64,000 nucleotides of DNA from Yersinia similis (GCF_001053095.1 NZ_CGBP01000005.1:62001-126000), one strand, 5' to 3'. Counted from the first letter of the stretch, positions 19,827 through 29,753 are shown. Translations and numbers: made by a program. Notes: generated by a model from the letters alone, not told the origin.

Positions 19827-20780
19827 ATGAAGCTGAAATACACGATCATCGCATCGGCATTGCTATCACTCACTGCGCTCTCTGCTGCACATGCGGCAAA
19901 AGAACTCGCACCAGAGCAAGCAGCAGCCATTAAGCCGTTTGATCGCATTACTATTACAGGCAGATTTAATGCAATCAATGAAGCAGCTGATGCGGTATCC
20001 CGCCGTGCTGATAAATTGGGTGCCAATTCCTTCTACATCCAGGATATTAACAGCAGCAATAATGGTGGTAATTGGCGTGTAACGGCCGATCTTTACCATA
20101 ATGATGCCGAGGAAGTGAGCAAAGAAACTCAGTATCGCGTCTTTAATGGTGTTAGAGAATTACCAAAAACAGAAGCTTATACCCTTCAGCCTTATGATAC
20201 CGTTTCTGTTAGTGGTTTCTTCCGTAGCCAACCTGACATTAACGATGCGATTTCTAAAGTGGCAAAAGAGAAAGGGGCATATTCCTTCTTTATTGTGCGC
20301 CAGGTTGATGCTAATCAGGGTGGAAACCAGTTTATTACTGCTTATGTCTATAAAGCCGATGCAGCAAAACGTGTGGTGCAAAGCCCAGATGTTATCCCTG
20401 CTGACTCAGATGCTGGCCGTGCAGCGCTGGCTGCGGGTGGTGCTGCAGCCGCAAATGTTGAAATTCCAGGTGTTGCCTCATCCGGTACACCAAGTAGTGA
20501 TGTAGGCCGTTTCTTCGAGACTCAGTCATCAACAGGGAAACGTTACACCGTAACCTTACCTGATGGCACCCAAATTCAAGAGTTGAACAATACAACCGCA
20601 GCTCAGATGGTGCCGTTTGATTCTGTCAGCTTTACTGGTCACTTCAACAGTATGACTGATGTTTCGCATGAAGTCGCTAAACGTGCCGCGGCAAAAGGTG
20701 CGAAGTACTACCATGTGACTCGCCAATGGCAGAACAAAAGTGGTGGCAATCTGAGCGTCAGTGCCGATTTATTCAAATAA
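19827..20780 (+). CDS. ydgH: Periplasmic triple DUF1471 (YhcN/BhsA-like) protein
   Basis: 317 residues from ATG 19827 (GAAAGGA 6 bases upstream; an upstream in-frame alternative lacks support). A signal peptide ends near AHAA. Three repeats of the small DUF1471 fold follow, visible as PFDRITITGRF, PYDTVSVSGFF and PFDSVSFTGHF, each with a GA-x-(S/Y)-(F/Y) helix end (GANSFYI, GAYSFFI, GAKYYHV). DUF1471 proteins are periplasmic or surface stress and biofilm factors; the exact role of YdgH is not established. A hairpin terminator follows at once. Confidence 0.92.
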   Translation: MKLKYTIIASALLSLTALSAAHAAKELAPEQAAAIKPFDRITITGRFNAINEAADAVSRRADKLGANSFYIQDINSSNNGGNWRVTADLYHNDAEEVSKETQYRVFNGVRELPKTEAYTLQPYDTVSVSGFFRSQPDINDAISKVAKEKGAYSFFIVRQVDANQGGNQFITAYVYKADAAKRVVQSPDVIPADSDAGRAALAAGGAAAANVEIPGVASSGTPSSDVGRFFETQSSTGKRYTVTLPDGTQIQELNNTTAAQMVPFDSVSFTGHFNSMTDVSHEVAKRAAAKGAKYYHVTRQWQNKSGGNLSVSADLFK

Positions 20781-20787
20781 TTATCTT

Positions 20788-20810
20788 AAGGGCAGCCGAG
20801 TGCTGCCCTT
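20788..20810 (+). terminator. ydgH terminator
   Basis: Arms AAGGGCAGC (20788-20796) and GCTGCCCTT (20802-20810) followed by CTTTT, 7 bases after the stop. Confidence 0.9.
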
Positions 20811-21027
20811 CTTTTATCCGTGTTGCATTCATTTTTTAACCACCTCCTTATACTGAATAATTTTTTGTTAAAATCGCATATCCAATCATTGCATCATCAC
20901 CAATCACTCCGTAAAATCCCTCAAAAGTTCTGGGCTATTATCTGTTAGATATTGCTAAATTTGCCTCATATAATGCTATTTACAAGCCAGTAACCATTCA
21001 TTAATACTTTAAAATCAGGATCCATAA

Positions 21028-22419
21028 TTGGAAAAGAAACTCGGTCTGACTGCGCTAACAGCGCTGGTTCTTAGCTCAATGCTAGGCGCGGGTGTCTTTA
21101 GCCTGCCGCAAAACATGGCTGAAGTCGCTAGCCCTGCAGCACTGCTCATTGGTTGGAGTATTACTGGCATCGGGATCATTTTCCTGGCATTCGCCATGTT
21201 GCTACTAACTCGCTTACGCCCTGATCTCGATGGTGGGATATTTACCTATGCTAAAGAGGGTTTTGGTGACCTTATCGGCTTTTTCTCTGCGTGGGGTTAT
21301 TGGCTATGTGCGGTGATCGCTAACGTATCTTACTTGGTGATTGTTTTTGCAGCACTGAGCTTTTTTACCGATAAATCCGGCAGCATCATTTTTGGTGAAG
21401 GTAACACCTGGCAGGCATTGTTAGGGGCATCATTTCTGTTATGGCTGGTTCACGCACTGGTACTGCGCGGTGTACAGACTGCAGCCAGTATCAATTTGGC
21501 TGCAACATTGGCCAAACTGTTACCTATTGGTGGCTTTATTATTCTGGCTGGTATCACATTTAGCCTCGATACCTTTAGTATCGACTTCACTGGCTTAGCG
21601 CTACACACGCCCGTTTGGCAGCAAGTAAAAGATACCATGCTGATCACCTTATGGGTCTTTATTGGTGTCGAAGGTGCGGTGGTTGTCTCTGCCCGAGCGC
21701 GCAATAAGAAAGATGTGGGCCGTGCCACGATGTTAGCCGTAATTTCAGCCCTTAGCGTCTACCTGCTGATTACCTTATTATCACTCGGCGTGGTGCCTCG
21801 GGCGGAATTAGCAGGTATGCGTAATCCCTCAATGGCGGGCATTATGGTCGAAATGATTGGCCCATGGGGAGAAGTAATTATCGCCACCGGGCTGATTATT
21901 TCTGTCTGTGGCGCTTATCTTAGCTGGACAATTATGGCAGCTGAAGTGCCGATGGTGGCAGCTAAACATGGCGCTTTCCCTAAAATATTCTGCCACCAAA
22001 ATAAAAACAACGCGCCAGCTCAATCCTTATGGTTAACCAACAGTGCTGTACAAGTTGCGCTGGTTTTGATTTGGCTGACAGGCAGTAATTACAATACTTT
22101 GCTGACAATTGCCTCGGAAATGATTCTGGTGCCCTATTTTCTGGTCGGCGCATTCTTATTTAAAGTGGCATTGAAACGGCAGGATTGGCGTTTGATCGTT
22201 GCCGCCAGTGGGGCTTGTCTATACGGTTTATGGCTGATTTATGCTGCTGGTTTAGTGTATTTGCTGTTGTCTGTGCTTTTGTATGCTCCAGGATTATTGG
22301 TGTTTATTTATGCACGTAGAGGGCATGAAGGCCTGAAGTTGCTGAATACGGTTGAGCGGGCGGCGATTTTCCTCGTGTTACTCGCCACTATCCCAGCGAC
22401 ATGGTTAATGATGCACTAG
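21028..22419 (+). CDS. ydgI: Amino-acid antiporter, ArcD/YdgI type
   Basis: 463 residues with a TTG start: AGGA ends 7 bases before TTG and no ATG is better placed. About 12 membrane segments with the APC-family opening SSMLGAGVFSLPQNM (the substrate-binding GAG-like loop of TM1). The family exchanges basic amino acids such as arginine and ornithine across the inner membrane; YdgI is an ArcD-like member and the substrate is inferred only. It follows ydgH in E. coli too, there with folM next, which is missing here. Confidence 0.88.
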   Translation: MEKKLGLTALTALVLSSMLGAGVFSLPQNMAEVASPAALLIGWSITGIGIIFLAFAMLLLTRLRPDLDGGIFTYAKEGFGDLIGFFSAWGYWLCAVIANVSYLVIVFAALSFFTDKSGSIIFGEGNTWQALLGASFLLWLVHALVLRGVQTAASINLAATLAKLLPIGGFIILAGITFSLDTFSIDFTGLALHTPVWQQVKDTMLITLWVFIGVEGAVVVSARARNKKDVGRATMLAVISALSVYLLITLLSLGVVPRAELAGMRNPSMAGIMVEMIGPWGEVIIATGLIISVCGAYLSWTIMAAEVPMVAAKHGAFPKIFCHQNKNNAPAQSLWLTNSAVQVALVLIWLTGSNYNTLLTIASEMILVPYFLVGAFLFKVALKRQDWRLIVAASGACLYGLWLIYAAGLVYLLLSVLLYAPGLLVFIYARRGHEGLKLLNTVERAAIFLVLLATIPATWLMMH

Positions 22420-22442
22420 GTTAGTGACCCGTTCTTCAAAAA

Positions 22443-22859
22443 CTAATCATTTGGCATTTGGGATAAATTCACAGATAGACATTCATCTTTCTGACTCAAT
22501 GCCATTTCAGCGGGGAATTTCTGCTTGATTGTTCCAAGTTGAGCAGCTTCCAATGGGTAAGGTAATTGGATATCCAATGCCGTGATACCAAGCTGTTTTG
22601 CTAATTTAATCAATCGAATAATATTGGTCTCATCACTGAGTTGTGTTGATAATACTTGCAGCGCCAATGCCGTAAGCTGAGCTTGCGGTGTTCTCTCTAA
22701 TTCAGTTTGTGACTTCACCACCATACCAAAAATAGGCATCACGCCATAAATAGCATCAACAAAGCTCCAATGCTTTTTGCAAGAAGCCGCGAGAAATTCC
22801 GTGTAATCAAAGCAGACTTTTCTACTGCACTGTGGTGCACTGACGCGTTCGCCACTCAT
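22443..22859 (-). CDS. Hypothetical protein, 138 residues
   Basis: I do not recognise this family. The ATG at 22859 is preceded by GAGGAC at a workable spacing. The protein has three to four Cys residues near the N-terminus and in the middle, with no signal peptide or membrane segment. The C-terminal half looks alpha-helical. It lies between convergent ydgI and divergent rstA, and composition is like its neighbours. It may be genus-specific. Confidence 0.6.
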   Translation of the reverse strand: MSGERVSAPQCSRKVCFDYTEFLAASCKKHWSFVDAIYGVMPIFGMVVKSQTELERTPQAQLTALALQVLSTQLSDETNIIRLIKLAKQLGITALDIQLPYPLEAAQLGTIKQKFPAEMALSQKDECLSVNLSQMPND

Positions 22860-23138
22860 CCCTTCGTCCTCAGTTGATCATTACGGATATTGGTATATAA
22901 ACGATAGACGAATCCAAATAAAGATGACGATATAATAACCATCGATAATATAATGAAATGATTTGCTGGTTGTCTAGTCGTCAATCGACGACATTAATAA
23001 ACCGTTTAATAAGTAGTGGTATTATCTGGCATCTAACCTTGTTGCGACCTGTCTTGTTACTGCTAGTCTTGCTATTAACTAGTCTTGTTATTAACTGCAC
23101 GCTATTCTGAGTCCAGCTATTTTTATAAGCAGGAAGAC

Positions 23139-23885
23139 ATGAACAAAATCGTTTTTGTGGAAGACGACCCGGAGGTCGGAAAGCTGATAGCGGCTTACCT
23201 TGGCAAGCATGACATTGATGTATTTGTTGAGCCACGTGGTGATACCGCACAAGCCGTCATTGAACAGCAACAGCCCGATCTGGTGTTGCTTGATATCATG
23301 TTACCTGGAAAAGATGGCATGACCCTGTGCCGTGACCTACGGCCCCACTATGATGGCCCGATAGTCTTGCTGACATCGCTGGACAGCGATATGAACCATA
23401 TTCTCGCCCTAGAGATGGGCGCGAATGACTATATTCTAAAAACGACACCGCCAGCCGTGCTACTCGCCCGCTTACGGCTACATTTCCGCCAACAGAATCA
23501 ACGATTACGCCAACAGACCCCCTTGCAAGCCAAAGATACAATAAGCTCCCCACCCACTGGTTACAATGCGATTCATTTTGGGCTGCTATGTATTGACCCG
23601 GTTAACCGGCAAGTCAATTTGGATGATGAAGAAATTCCCTTATCAACCTCCGACTTTGATCTTTTATGGGAATTGGCGACGCATGCTGGAGTCATTATGG
23701 CTCGCGAGGCGTTATTGAAAAATTTACGCGGGATCAGCTATGACGGTATGGACCGGAGTATAGATGTCGCTATCTCTCGCTTACGTCGCAAACTCTATGA
23801 CAATGCACTGGAACCATTCCGGATCAAAACGGTGCGTAACAAAGGTTATTTGTTTGCACCCAATGCCTGGGAGTCCAAGCAGTAA
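23139..23885 (+). CDS. rstA: Response regulator RstA
   Basis: 248 residues, start ATG 23139 after AGGAAG. The receiver domain has the acidic pair in FVEDDPE, the phospho-acceptor Asp in LLDIMLPGKDG (near residue 51), the Thr/Ser in LLTSLDS and Lys in YILKTTPP. The C-terminal OmpR/PhoB winged helix ends RIKTVRNKGYLFAP. RstA is a transcription factor controlled by RstB and, in enterics, placed under PhoPQ; it binds TACATNTNGTTACA. A similar site lies before asr in this window. Its stop overlaps the rstB start by one base. Confidence 0.96.
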   Translation: MNKIVFVEDDPEVGKLIAAYLGKHDIDVFVEPRGDTAQAVIEQQQPDLVLLDIMLPGKDGMTLCRDLRPHYDGPIVLLTSLDSDMNHILALEMGANDYILKTTPPAVLLARLRLHFRQQNQRLRQQTPLQAKDTISSPPTGYNAIHFGLLCIDPVNRQVNLDDEEIPLSTSDFDLLWELATHAGVIMAREALLKNLRGISYDGMDRSIDVAISRLRRKLYDNALEPFRIKTVRNKGYLFAPNAWESKQ

Positions 23886-25189
23886 TGAGAAAGCTATTTA
23901 TTCAGTTTTTCTTGTTGTTATTCGTTTGCTTCATGGTAATGGCGATGCTGGTTGGGCTGGTTTATAAGGTCACCGCTGAGCGCGCGGGTCGTCAGTCTTT
24001 AGATGACCTGATGAAAAGTTCACTATCACTGATGCGCAGCGAATTGCGGGAGATCCCGCTAAAAGACTGGAATAAAACTATCGCGACATTAGATTTAAAT
24101 CTTTCTTTTCAACTTCATATCGAACCATTAGATAAACGTGATCTTGGCGCACAATTGAACAAACGTCTGCGTGCGGGGGAAATTGTTGCGTTGGATGATG
24201 AATATACCTTCCTGCAACGTATCCCTCGTAGCCACTATGTTCTGGCGGTTGGTCCGGTCCCTTATCTGTTTTATTTACACCAGATGCGCTTGCTCGATTT
24301 AGCACTATTAATCTTGATTGGCCTGTCATTAGCTCTCCCGGTATTTCTTTGGATGAGACCGCACTGGAAAGATCTTCTCAAATTAGAAAATGCCGCTCAG
24401 AGACTGGGCTCGGGCCACCTTGACGAACGGACTCATTTCGACCCCACCTCCAGTTTAAGCCGTTTAGGCGTGGCTTTTAACCAAATGGCTGACAACCTCA
24501 ACACCCTGATTGTCAGCAAAAAATTGCTGATTGATGGCATAGCACACGAACTACGGACACCATTGGTACGTTTACGTTATCGATTAGCGATGAGTGATAA
24601 CCTGACCGAAAGCGAACAGCAGGCGTTAAATCATGATATCGGTCAATTGGAAGCACTTATCGATGAACTACTGACCTATGCTCGTTTAGATCGCCCACAA
24701 GTTTCCCTCAATCTGGAACCTATCGACCTACCGGCCTGGCTAACAACCAAAATCATGGATATCCGCTTGATTCATCAAGAGCGTGAGATCGAACTTGATA
24801 TTCCCCACCGTGGTGATTTTGGTGCCGTTGACCTGCGTCTGATGGAGCGAGTGCTGGATAACCTGGTCAATAATGCCCTACGCTATTCATATCAACGACT
24901 GCGCATAGGGCTGTGGTTCGATGGTGATAACACCTGCCTACAGGTTGAAGATGACGGCCCCGGTATCCCGCCAGAAGAACGGACACGAATTTTTGAACCC
25001 TTTGTTCGTTTAGATCCCAGCCGTGACCGTGCCACTGGTGGCTGTGGATTGGGGCTGGCCATTGTCCATTCTATTGCACTGGCCTACCAAGGCAGTATCT
25101 CTGTCAATACCAGTCCATTAGGTGGAGCCAGTTTCCGCTTCAGTTGGCCGGTAAGAATACACTTGCCTCTATCCGCTGGTCAGAATTAA
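23885..25189 (+). CDS. rstB: Sensor histidine kinase RstB
   Basis: 434 residues. Two membrane helices (about 7-29 and 137-157) flank a periplasmic sensor domain of about 105 residues. A HAMP domain follows, then the H-box DGIAHELRTPLVRL with the phospho-His, the N-box VNNALRYS, the G1 box VEDDGPGIPPEER and G2 box GGCGLGLAIV. It phosphorylates RstA; in E. coli signals relate to acid and low Mg. ATG overlaps the rstA stop (TAATG), so the pair is translationally coupled. Confidence 0.96.
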   Translation: MRKLFIQFFLLLFVCFMVMAMLVGLVYKVTAERAGRQSLDDLMKSSLSLMRSELREIPLKDWNKTIATLDLNLSFQLHIEPLDKRDLGAQLNKRLRAGEIVALDDEYTFLQRIPRSHYVLAVGPVPYLFYLHQMRLLDLALLILIGLSLALPVFLWMRPHWKDLLKLENAAQRLGSGHLDERTHFDPTSSLSRLGVAFNQMADNLNTLIVSKKLLIDGIAHELRTPLVRLRYRLAMSDNLTESEQQALNHDIGQLEALIDELLTYARLDRPQVSLNLEPIDLPAWLTTKIMDIRLIHQEREIELDIPHRGDFGAVDLRLMERVLDNLVNNALRYSYQRLRIGLWFDGDNTCLQVEDDGPGIPPEERTRIFEPFVRLDPSRDRATGGCGLGLAIVHSIALAYQGSISVNTSPLGGASFRFSWPVRIHLPLSAGQN

Positions 25190-25250
25190 TGCGCGAACAG
25201 AACTAATTCTTCGCGAACTTACTACTTCGCGAACTACTATGGAGTGATTT

Positions 25251-26750
25251 ATGATGACCGCTTATAACCACCTGCGTACAGCCTTTACACGCCTTTCCCG
25301 CTTTGAACATTTGTCAGCTATTGCAGGTTGGGATATGCAGACGATGATGCCCCCGAAAGGAAATCTTGCTCGCTCAGAAGCCATGGCTGAGCTTAATGTA
25401 TTGCAGCATCAGATTCTGACCGCCCCACAAATAGGTGAATGGTTGAAACAAGCGGAACAAGAATTGCTTGATGAACAATCGATTGATGAACTACAGCTGG
25501 CTAATTTGCGTGAAATGCATCGTCACTATCACAATGCGGTTTTATTACCGGAAAGTTTGGTAGAAGCTAAATCATTGGCAGGTGCCCGCTGTGAACATGC
25601 CTGGCGTCAACAACGCATTGCGAACGATTGGGCTGGTTTTGCAGAAAATCTACGTGAAGTTGTTAAACTAAGCCGTGAAGAAGCCAAAATACGCGCTGAA
25701 GCAGCGGGTACATCGGGCTACGATGCATTATTGAATTTATACGAACCCGGTACTAACAGCGCTGATATTGATCGTATCTTTGGCGATCTTAAGCAATGGC
25801 TCCCCGCATTATTACAAGAGGTGACAACTAAACAACAAAGCAGTGACCCATGCCTGATACCACAGGGGCCATTCGATTTAGAAAAACAGCGGCAGTTAGG
25901 GCTTAGCGTGATGAAGGTCCTTGGTTTTGACTTCAATGGCGGACGGGTAGATGTCAGTGTGCACCCATTCTGCGGTGGCGTTCCTCAAGATGTCCGTATC
26001 ACGACCCGCTATAATGATCAGGAATTTCTCAGTGCTTTAATGGGCATCGTACATGAAACAGGCCACGCCCGTTATGAACAGAATTTACCACGTGAATGGT
26101 TGGGGCAACCCATCTCACATGCCCGTTCAACGGCAATCCATGAATCTCAAAGTCTGCTGTTTGAAATGCAATTAGCCCGCAGTAATGAGTTCCTGCAAGT
26201 GATCCGCCCACTGGTCATACAACAATTTGGTGAGCAGCCTGCTTTTGCAGAACATAATTTCATCGCGCTTAATCAACGGGTTAAAACAGGCCTTATTCGC
26301 GTTGATGCAGATGAAGTCAGCTACCCTGCTCATGTCATTTTGCGCTATGAAATAGAGAAAGCACTCATTGGCGGTGAGATTGAAGTAGAGGATATACCCG
26401 CACTGTGGAATGAAAAAATGCAACAGTATCTGGGGGTCAATACAGAGGGAGATTATCGTAACGGTTGTATGCAAGATATCCATTGGACGGATGGGGCCTT
26501 TGGTTATTTCCCAACGTATACATTGGGTGCTATGTATGCGGCCCAGTTATTCCACGCTGCGCGAAGCGCAATTCCGGCGTTAGATACTCACATTGCTAGC
26601 GGCAATCTCACCCCGTTATTCAACTGGTTACAACAGCATATATGGCAGCACGGTAGCCGTTACCCGACAGCTGAACTGATCACAAAAGCGACGGGGGAAC
26701 CCCTTAATCCCCGATATTTCCGCCAGCATTTAGAACGCCGTTATCTCTGA
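25251..26750 (+). CDS. M32-family metallocarboxypeptidase (Taq type)
   Basis: 499 residues, the normal length of thermostable carboxypeptidase 1 homologues. The zinc motif HETGH begins at residue 268, followed by the third ligand Glu in AIHESQSLLFE. The M32-specific segments DVRITTRY, HPARYE-like GHARYEQNLP and SYPAHVILRYEIE are visible. It removes C-terminal residues (not Pro) from peptides in the cytoplasm using Zn or Co. The ATG at 25251 (second ATG directly after) follows GGAG at 6 bases. It lies 61 bases after rstB and has its own terminator, so it could be co-transcribed with rstAB. Confidence 0.92.
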   Translation: MMTAYNHLRTAFTRLSRFEHLSAIAGWDMQTMMPPKGNLARSEAMAELNVLQHQILTAPQIGEWLKQAEQELLDEQSIDELQLANLREMHRHYHNAVLLPESLVEAKSLAGARCEHAWRQQRIANDWAGFAENLREVVKLSREEAKIRAEAAGTSGYDALLNLYEPGTNSADIDRIFGDLKQWLPALLQEVTTKQQSSDPCLIPQGPFDLEKQRQLGLSVMKVLGFDFNGGRVDVSVHPFCGGVPQDVRITTRYNDQEFLSALMGIVHETGHARYEQNLPREWLGQPISHARSTAIHESQSLLFEMQLARSNEFLQVIRPLVIQQFGEQPAFAEHNFIALNQRVKTGLIRVDADEVSYPAHVILRYEIEKALIGGEIEVEDIPALWNEKMQQYLGVNTEGDYRNGCMQDIHWTDGAFGYFPTYTLGAMYAAQLFHAARSAIPALDTHIASGNLTPLFNWLQQHIWQHGSRYPTAELITKATGEPLNPRYFRQHLERRYL

Positions 26751-26766
26751 TTTTTAATGCGAAATA

Positions 26767-26794
26767 AGCCTGACGCAATCAAATTTGTCAGGCT
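26767..26794 (+). terminator. Terminator of the M32 carboxypeptidase gene
   Basis: Arms AGCCTGAC (26767-26774) and GTCAGGCT (26787-26794) followed by TTT, 17 bases after the stop. Confidence 0.85.
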
Positions 26795-27350
26795 TTTATA
26801 TCCACAGAACCTCTACCCATCTAACTTCACGTTTCATGTGTTGGCTGTCTTCTTTCACCCCAGTTACTTGCTTGTGTAACATCTTTGGAAGCAGATCAGG
26901 GATTCGCTTCCTTTGCCTTGCTGAAAATTAAATTTATCAATAATTACAATAGAATACGGAAATAAAGATCATTAAATCGGTGACATATCGCACGGTGTCT
27001 TATTTCAAAGGCTATTTGTATGTTGTAACTAAGTGTCGCCCAAGATACTCGGTTATTGAGTTGAGAATTAGAGCATCAGAACCCATTATTAGTGGAAAAT
27101 GATAGAGCTAGCAGAAATAGAAGATGCTTAAACAGTAATGAAATTGGGCAATTAATCATCACCTCCCTTCCCGGAAATAAAAAAGCGCTCTAAGTAATTA
27201 AATGTAAATATCCCATTGAATACTTTACCTTGGAGTTAACACTAGGGTTTATGATGTTTTCGTACAGCCATAATAGAAGAACATAAGATAAGCATGGTAG
27301 AAAACCACTTCTGTTTTCCCTGTGGACAATCCATCAAAACGGAGTAAACC
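26795..27350. other. Intergenic region, no gene seen
   Basis: About 550 A-T-rich bases after the carboxypeptidase terminator. Both strands are broken by stops; the short open frames have no ribosome site. It presumably contains the promoter of the membrane-protein gene at 27351. Confidence 0.5.
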
Positions 27351-27704
27351 ATGACGAAAAATAGTTGGGCCATTATCATTTTGTTGGTGGTTATGGTGTT
27401 GTGGACACTGCTTGCATGGGGCGTTTTCAGTTTGCTTAATTGGTTGCCTGCATTAGCTAATGCGACACAAGACGGCACAATGCCATTAATATCACAACTC
27501 CGTGAACAGATGTTCAATTTAGTGCCACAGTCGTGGGTTGATGCGTGGTTACCGCTGGTATTATCAGCATGGCGTGGGGTGGCCGATTCCTTCCCTATCA
27601 TGATCAACTGGGCGGGTTATGCTCTTTGGTTCATCTGGGGACTGGGTATAGTGACATTACTGGTACTCACTGTACTGGTACGTTCGTATAAAGTATCTGC
27701 ATGA
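27351..27704 (+). CDS. Small inner-membrane protein, unknown function
   Basis: 117 residues; not recognised at gene level. Two clear membrane helices, about residues 5-30 and 82-108, flank a mostly polar loop with Trp-rich ends (WVDAWLPLVLSAWRGV). ATG follows GGAG about 9 bases upstream. No catalytic motif is visible. Its 3' end abuts and slightly overlaps the reverse-strand IS110 transposase remnant, so the annotated C-terminus could have been altered by an insertion. Confidence 0.65.
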   Translation: MTKNSWAIIILLVVMVLWTLLAWGVFSLLNWLPALANATQDGTMPLISQLREQMFNLVPQSWVDAWLPLVLSAWRGVADSFPIMINWAGYALWFIWGLGIVTLLVLTVLVRSYKVSA

Positions 27705-27825
27705 GAAAAGGGAGGTATTTATTGCGGGTGAATTTCTTCTTCAGGACAGTTTGACCATTGCTGCCGACACCATGAAGCTGGAAAACATTTTTTGCCAAGT
27801 CGATACCAAGAGTAGATACTTTCAT
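27697..27825 (-). pseudogene. Remnant of an IS110-family transposase (N-terminus only)
   Basis: Only about 43 residues remain: MKVSTLGIDLAKNVFQLHG and onward to roughly LPFLMQ. GIDLAKNVFQLHG is the opening of the DEDD/RuvC-like nuclease domain of IS110-type transposases, with the first catalytic Asp. The rest of the roughly 340-residue protein is missing: the frame runs out against the 3' end of the membrane-protein gene. The adjoining 27826-27910 may be the residual upstream part of the element. No terminal inverted repeats were found, which is usual for IS110. Confidence 0.8.
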
Positions 27826-28006
27826 GTGGACGCTCCTTCTTCTGAGTTTTGACACTCACATTTAGGCACTTTGATGCCGTCAAAGTTGGAGCGTCCATTT
27901 CATTATCCGTGGCACGGACACTTTACTCTTCTGCCTACCTCACCGCTCAAGATCGAGTCATCGGAGTTTGTCAGCAGTCTGCTTTAAATAAGGTGACTGA
28001 ATTCTA

Positions 28007-28585
28007 TTATTTAACCTGAACACCTTCTACTGACAGGATCAATTCGACTTCTTGAGAAGCTGGCCCTAAATCTGTCGTAATATTGAAATCTTTCAACTTG
28101 ATATTACCGTTGGCTTCAAAGCCAGCACGATACCCCCCCCATGGGTCGTTACCCTGCCCTGTCAGTTTACTTTCCAACGTCACCGGTTTAGTCACACCAT
28201 TTAACGTCAGGTTACCGATAATAGAATAACCATCACCATTTTTCTTCACTTCAGTTGACTCAAATTTTGCCTGAGGGAATTTAGCAACATTTAAAAAATC
28301 TTTACTACGTAGGTGTTTATCACGTTCAGCATGATTGGTATCAACGCTATTGGTATTGATCACAACATTAACTTTATCAGCCGCCGGATTTTTATCATCA
28401 AATGTGAAAGAGCCGTCAAAATCGTTAAAGCTGCCATATAACCAGCTATAACCTAAATGTTTAATCCGGAATTCGATAAAAGCGTGTTGCCCTTCTTTAT
28501 CGATTTTATAATCGGCAGCTACAGCGCTACCAGCAGTAAACATCAGTACGCCAAGACTCAGGCCCAACAGGGTCTTATTAAACAT
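28007..28585 (-). CDS. yceI: YceI-family periplasmic polyisoprenoid-binding-like protein
   Basis: 192 residues. A signal peptide ends SAVAA near residue 23. The mature part begins [24 protein letters not shown], the classic YceI lipocalin-like barrel opening, with later YceI segments [28 protein letters not shown] and [13 protein letters not shown]. Family members bind isoprenoid or quinone-like lipids; E. coli YceI is induced by high pH. It follows yceJ with 25 bases between, as in E. coli. A run of eight C residues sits at 28133-28140 inside the gene. Confidence 0.93.
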   Translation of the reverse strand: MFNKTLLGLSLGVLMFTAGSAVAADYKIDKEGQHAFIEFRIKHLGYSWLYGSFNDFDGSFTFDDKNPAADKVNVVINTNSVDTNHAERDKHLRSKDFLNVAKFPQAKFESTEVKKNGDGYSIIGNLTLNGVTKPVTLESKLTGQGNDPWGGYRAGFEANGNIKLKDFNITTDLGPASQEVELILSVEGVQVK

Positions 28586-28610
28586 GCGAAATTCTCCATA
28601 ATACAGTAAG

Positions 28611-29165
28611 TTAATTGGTGCTACGTCCTAGCATCCGTTTAAGGGTAATATCACCATCAATAAAGTGGTGTTTAAGTGCAGCTAAGCCATGTAATAGTGA
28701 TAGCACTACCACGGCCCACGCCAAATAGAGATGTATATTGCCAGCGGCATCAGCCTGATTAGGTAACCCTGTCAACGTTGCGGATATAGTAAACCAGCCA
28801 AATACATTAATAGGTTGTCCGTCTGCAGTAGAGATTAAATAGCCACTAAGCATAATACAGAACAGAAGGCTATATAACATTAAATGGGCCAATACTGCAC
28901 TGGCCCGAGTCAAGCGGTTATAGCTCGATAAAGGCTTAGGTGGCGGTGAAATAAAGCGCCAAATCACCCTAAAAAGCATCACAATAAAAAGGATGCATCC
29001 CACGCTTTTATGTATTTCTGGTGCCTGGTGATACCAACCATCGTAGTAGCCCAAAGTCACCATCCATAGCCCCAGAGCAAACAGTGCATATACCGTTAAT
29101 GCAGCCAACCAGTGGATAGCAATAGTGATATATCCAAACTGTTCCCTCGTATTTTTTAAAAGCAT
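28611..29165 (-). CDS. yceJ: Cytochrome b561-family membrane protein YceJ
   Basis: 184 residues with four membrane helices and conserved His haem ligands (IAIHWLAA in helix 1, EIHKSVG before helix 2, and [20 protein letters not shown] in helix 4). Cytochrome b561 proteins of this type transfer electrons from quinol. Its operon with yceI suggests a link between membrane electron transfer and the periplasmic lipid-binding protein. The start at 29165 follows AAGGGAA. Confidence 0.92.
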   Translation of the reverse strand: MLLKNTREQFGYITIAIHWLAALTVYALFALGLWMVTLGYYDGWYHQAPEIHKSVGCILFIVMLFRVIWRFISPPPKPLSSYNRLTRASAVLAHLMLYSLLFCIMLSGYLISTADGQPINVFGWFTISATLTGLPNQADAAGNIHLYLAWAVVVLSLLHGLAALKHHFIDGDITLKRMLGRSTN

Positions 29166-29637
29166 AAAAATTCCCTTTTGCTTGATTCACAAAACAATAT
29201 TCAAGCATTATCAAACATAAAATCAACATTTATTTGATATAAGATATATTTCTCTAATTGCTGTCAATTATTTTGCTGAACTCTACAATTAATCAGTCAG
29301 TTAAATTGTTGTTCTTTACTTAACATGACATAAGTACAGTAAACACACAGCCTGATAATTAGGTTGATATTTTTTCATCTCTATTTTCAATACGCAATCC
29401 AACAGGCCAGTGTTGATTCATTTTGAAACTCACTGACTCCAATTCTACTTAAATCTATATAAAAAGTAACTTACTGGTTAATATACACCCAGTCTAAATA
29501 AATAATATATATGACTGATTTATTACACGTAGCGTAGGCAAATAAATCACTCACCAGATTTGTGGCAATACGGCAAACGTCACAGTGATGAAATATAGAA
29601 TGCCATGCCTTGATAACAAATAGGGAGCACGATGCTG
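29166..29637. other. Intergenic region yceJ / asr
   Basis: About 470 very A-T-rich bases between divergent genes, containing the yceJ promoter on the left. No coding sequence or structured RNA was recognised. The asr control region begins at the RstA-like site at 29638. Confidence 0.5.
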
Positions 29638-29651
29638 TACAATCGGTTACA
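29638..29651 (+). promoter_or_regulatory. RstA-box-like site upstream of asr
   Basis: TACAATCGGTTACA against the RstA consensus TACATNTNGTTACA: the TACA and GTTACA halves match exactly with correct spacing. It lies 103 bases before the asr start codon, as expected for RstA-dependent acid induction. Confidence 0.72.
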
Positions 29652-29753
29652 AGCCGAAACTAATGACTCACTGAAGCCTTGAGATGTTTTCTCTACTCTG
29701 ATTATAACGACCCAGCGGGGCCGGTATATGAACAGAACACTGAGGAATGAATC

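Noticed and set aside
27242..27607. 121-codon minus-strand frame opposite the small membrane protein
   Set aside because: Antisense shadow: the plus-strand frame has a proper ribosome site and membrane-protein composition.
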